NCBI GenBank assembly: GCA_009839405.1
Contig: VXPR01000273.1
Coordinates: forward strand, 1-8,812
From: Gammaproteobacteria bacterium
Lineage (GTDB): Bacteria > Pseudomonadota > Gammaproteobacteria > Pseudomonadales > Azotimanducaceae
Length of the DNA stretch: 8,812 nt
Direction of reading: 5' to 3'
A program made the position numbers and the translations under genes. The notes beneath the pieces are model-generated. The model was not told the DNA's origin. It was given only the letters and a program-made list of their open reading frames with translations, and searched no databases. This document shows, in pieces, positions 6,629-8,812 of the stretch; positions within the stretch are counted from its first letter, which is position 1, and each line of letters opens with the position of its first letter.

Positions 6629-6645
6629 GCTCCCTCGCACCGTGA
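6625..6645 (+). other. Six-codon mini-ORF linking galU and msbA (possible translational coupling)
   Basis: The galU stop overlaps an ATG (ATGA, 6625-6628). That ATG opens a frame of only six codons (MSSLAP), whose TGA (6643-6645) overlaps the GTG start of msbA (GTGA, 6642-6645). A terminating ribosome could move from galU through this link to msbA. No ribosome binding site is visible before the GTG, which would fit coupling. The arrangement may also be chance. Confidence 0.3.
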
Positions 6646-8812
6646 GCGAAGAGCGAAGCGAGGCCCCTCCGGAAGCCGTGATCGCACCCGCGGCCCAGCC
6701 GGCTGCCGGCAGCGACTGGCGCATCTACCGCCGCCTCCTCGGCCATGTCGCGGACCAGAAGCGCTACTTCGCCCTTGCCGTGCTCGGTTTTCTGCTTGCG
6801 GCCGCCGGGGAAGGTGGCTTCGCTGCCGTTTTCGGCCTCGTTGTGGACGCCTTCCAGCCAGCCGGCGCCGAGGTAGGGGGACTTGCCGGAGCACTCATGG
6901 GGCTGGCCGAACGCTGGGGCAGGAGTGCTGGGGACCTCCTCTGGCTGCTGCCGGGCCTCATGCTCTTCCTCGCCGTCGTGCGCGCCATCGGCTCGGTGGC
7001 CGGGGAATACCTGCTCTCGCGCATTTCCTTCCGCGCCATCCACGTGATCCGCTGCCGCCTGTTCGAGCGGCTCTTGGTGATGCCGAGCAAGTGGTTCGAC
7101 GGCACCGAGCGAGGCCACGTCGTCTCCCGCCTCACCTACAACTCGGCGCAGCTGCGCGACACCACCACCGACGCTCTCAAGATTCTCGTCCAGGACGGCC
7201 TCAAGGTGGTCGTCTTCCTGGCCGGGATGGTCTTCCTCAACTGGCGCCTCACCCTCATTTTCCTGCTCATCTCGCCGGTTGTGGCGCTCATCGTCCGCTA
7301 CGCCTCGCGCCGCTTCCGGCGCATCAGCGAGCGCATTCAGGAGTCCATGGGCGATGTCACGCAGGTGACCTCGGAGGCCGTTTCGGGCTACCGCGAGATG
7401 CGCGTCTTCGGCGGCGAGGAGTACGAGCGGCAACGCTTTGTCGCCGCGAGCGAAACCAACCGTCGCCAGAACCTGAAGATGACTGCCACCAAGGCGGCCA
7501 GCACGCAGCTCATTCAGGTGATTGCGGCGCTGGCGCTGGCGGGGCTGGTGGCGCTCTTGTTCCAGCCGGAAGTGGCCGGACAGATGACCACAGGCGAACT
7601 CGTGACGTATCTCGGCCTCGCGGGGATGCTCGCCAACCCCATCAAGCGGCTTTCGGACGTCAACTCCCGCTTGCAGCGAGGGTTGGCGGCGGCCGAGGAC
7701 ATCTTCGCCCAACTCGACCAGCCGCAGGAGACCGACGACGGCACCCTGGAAGTCGGGCGGGTGGATGGGGCCTTGCGCTTCGAGGGAGTTTCCTTTGCCT
7801 ATCGGGAAGATCTCGGCAATGCCCTCACCGACGTCAGCTTCGATGTGGCGCCGGGACAGACCGTGGCCCTGGTGGGCCCCTCCGGCGGCGGCAAGAGCAC
7901 TCTTGCGAGCCTGATCGCCCGTTTCCACGAACCCACAACCGGCCGCATCCTGCTCGACGGCGTGGCGCTCGCCGACTATCGCCTTGCGTGCCTGCGCGAA
8001 CAGATTGCGCTCGTGAGCCAGAACGTGACCCTGTTCAACGACACGCTGCGCAACAACATCGCATACGGCCGCCTGGCCGCGGCGTCGGATGGCGAAATCC
8101 GCACCGCAGTGCGACGCGCACACGCCGAGGGCTTCGTGGAGGCGCTGCCGCAAGGCTGGGATACGCCGGTCGGCGACGATGGCGCGCGGCTTTCCGGCGG
8201 CGAGCGCCAACGTGTGGCCATCGCCCGCGCCTTGCTCAAGGACGCGCCGCTCCTGATTCTGGACGAGGCCACCTCGTCGCTCGACGCGCGCGTGGAGCGG
8301 GAGATTCAAGCCGCCCTCGACGAGGTGATGGAAGGGCGCACCACCCTGGTCATCGCGCATCGCCTGTCCACCATCGAGCGCGCCGACGTGATCATGGTGG
8401 TGGTGGATGGGCGCATCGTCGAGTCCGGGCGCCATGGGGACTTGCTGGAGGCGGGCGGCGCGTACGCGGGGCTGTATCGGTCGCAGTTCGGCGGCGAGGC
8501 GGAAGCTGTCGGGCCCAAATCGATGGTGAAGAAGGACGATCCCGCGACTCCCCAGCCGGCCGGGCGGCTCTGGGGGCTGGTGGAGGCTTGGTATGGCGAC
8601 CAGCGCTGGGTTCGATTGCTGGCCCCCCTCGGGGCGGCCTTTCGACGTCTCGCCATGCGGCGTCGGCAGCGGTTCCTCTCCGGCCGCAAGCCAGGCTGGC
8701 AGGCGCCGGCGCCGGTTGTGGTCGTGGGCAACATTGCGGCCGGTGGCACCGGCAAGACGCCGCTCGTGATTTGGCTCGCCCGCTGGCTCAAGGAGCGGGG
8801 CATGTCCGTGGG
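6642..8812 (+). CDS. msbA-lpxK: MsbA lipid A flippase fused to LpxK lipid A 4'-kinase (3' end outside window)
   Basis: The frame is open from GTG 6642 to the window edge (723 codons) with no stop. Residues 26 to about 616 are a complete MsbA half-transporter, which flips core-lipid A across the inner membrane: a membrane domain with spans near 43-67, 99-121, 180-225 and 286-345, then an ABC domain with Walker A GPSGGGKST (412-420), Q-loop SQNVTLFNDT, signature LSGGE (517-521), Walker B LLILDEA (537-543) and H-loop AHRLSTIE. After the normal MsbA end (YRSQFGG) comes a 25-30 residue polar linker rich in Lys, Asp and Pro. LpxK then begins (EAWYGDQ, 648; FLSGRKP; VVVVGN) with its P-loop GNIAAGGTGKT at 696-706. 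LpxK phosphorylates the 4' position of the lipid A disaccharide. Adjacent msbA and lpxK genes are common, but one continuous frame is not the textbook form. ATG 8523 and GTG 8580 are in frame and could also start a separate LpxK. The GTG at 6678 is an alternative start for MsbA. Confidence 0.88.
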   Translation, partial: MSEERSEAPPEAVIAPAAQPAAGSDWRIYRRLLGHVADQKRYFALAVLGFLLAAAGEGGFAAVFGLVVDAFQPAGAEVGGLAGALMGLAERWGRSAGDLLWLLPGLMLFLAVVRAIGSVAGEYLLSRISFRAIHVIRCRLFERLLVMPSKWFDGTERGHVVSRLTYNSAQLRDTTTDALKILVQDGLKVVVFLAGMVFLNWRLTLIFLLISPVVALIVRYASRRFRRISERIQESMGDVTQVTSEAVSGYREMRVFGGEEYERQRFVAASETNRRQNLKMTATKAASTQLIQVIAALALAGLVALLFQPEVAGQMTTGELVTYLGLAGMLANPIKRLSDVNSRLQRGLAAAEDIFAQLDQPQETDDGTLEVGRVDGALRFEGVSFAYREDLGNALTDVSFDVAPGQTVALVGPSGGGKSTLASLIARFHEPTTGRILLDGVALADYRLACLREQIALVSQNVTLFNDTLRNNIAYGRLAAASDGEIRTAVRRAHAEGFVEALPQGWDTPVGDDGARLSGGERQRVAIARALLKDAPLLILDEATSSLDARVEREIQAALDEVMEGRTTLVIAHRLSTIERADVIMVVVDGRIVESGRHGDLLEAGGAYAGLYRSQFGGEAEAVGPKSMVKKDDPATPQPAGRLWGLVEAWYGDQRWVRLLAPLGAAFRRLAMRRRQRFLSGRKPGWQAPAPVVVVGNIAAGGTGKTPLVIWLARWLKERGMSV
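8523..8525 (+). other. In-frame ATG in the MsbA-LpxK linker, possible internal lpxK start
   Basis: This ATG (residue 628) lies 20 codons before the conserved EAWY start of LpxK. A GTG at 8580, with GGGGG shortly before it, gives a start closer to the usual LpxK N-terminus. If either is used, free LpxK would be made along with the fusion. No strong ribosome binding site precedes the ATG. In the +1 frame a TGA at 8527-8529 overlaps this ATG, as a normal msbA/lpxK gene junction would, so one missing base just upstream would turn a normal junction into a fusion. Confidence 0.3.

Noticed and set aside
6528..8435. 635-codon open frame on the minus strand opposite msbA
   Set aside because: It is a mirror of the MsbA coding frame, rich in His, Arg and Gly, with no recognisable domain.

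Overview
The window is GC-rich (roughly two thirds G+C by eye) and comes from a Gram-negative bacterium. The MsbA/LpxK lipid A machinery, the Pseudomonas-like GalU and LpxK sequences and a ClpB exactly as long as the E. coli protein suggest a gammaproteobacterium. Genus cannot be told. All confident genes lie on the + strand, and their shared base composition gives no sign of recent transfer.

Layout. (1) 1-2850: clpB, the heat-shock disaggregase, behind a good sigma-32-type promoter. The frame is broken by one TAG at codon 458, in the middle domain, with a GTG directly after it. Read through, the product is 857 codons long. A double-hairpin repeat precedes the gene (14-56), and two identical copies follow it (2724-2775 and 2791-2842). 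(2) 2851-3402: a spacer with an AT-rich island, a doubtful 110-codon ORF and more inverted repeats. (3) 3403-5679: an exported penicillin-acylase-family Ntn hydrolase with the self-processing serine and the oxyanion-hole asparagine in place. (4) 5680-8812: a likely envelope operon with its own -10 box: galU (UDP-glucose synthesis), then one open frame that starts as the lipid A flippase MsbA and continues without a stop into the lipid A 4'-kinase LpxK, running off the right edge.

How they work together. GalU supplies UDP-glucose for surface polysaccharide. LpxK completes phosphorylation of lipid A on the inner membrane and MsbA flips the core-lipid A product. An MsbA-LpxK fusion would tie the kinase to the transporter. 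ClpB and the acylase are separate units: cytosolic protein rescue, and periplasmic amide hydrolysis of an unknown substrate.

The two most notable points are the MsbA-LpxK fusion and the nonsense-split clpB. No RNA genes, CRISPR arrays, insertion sequences or transposases were seen.
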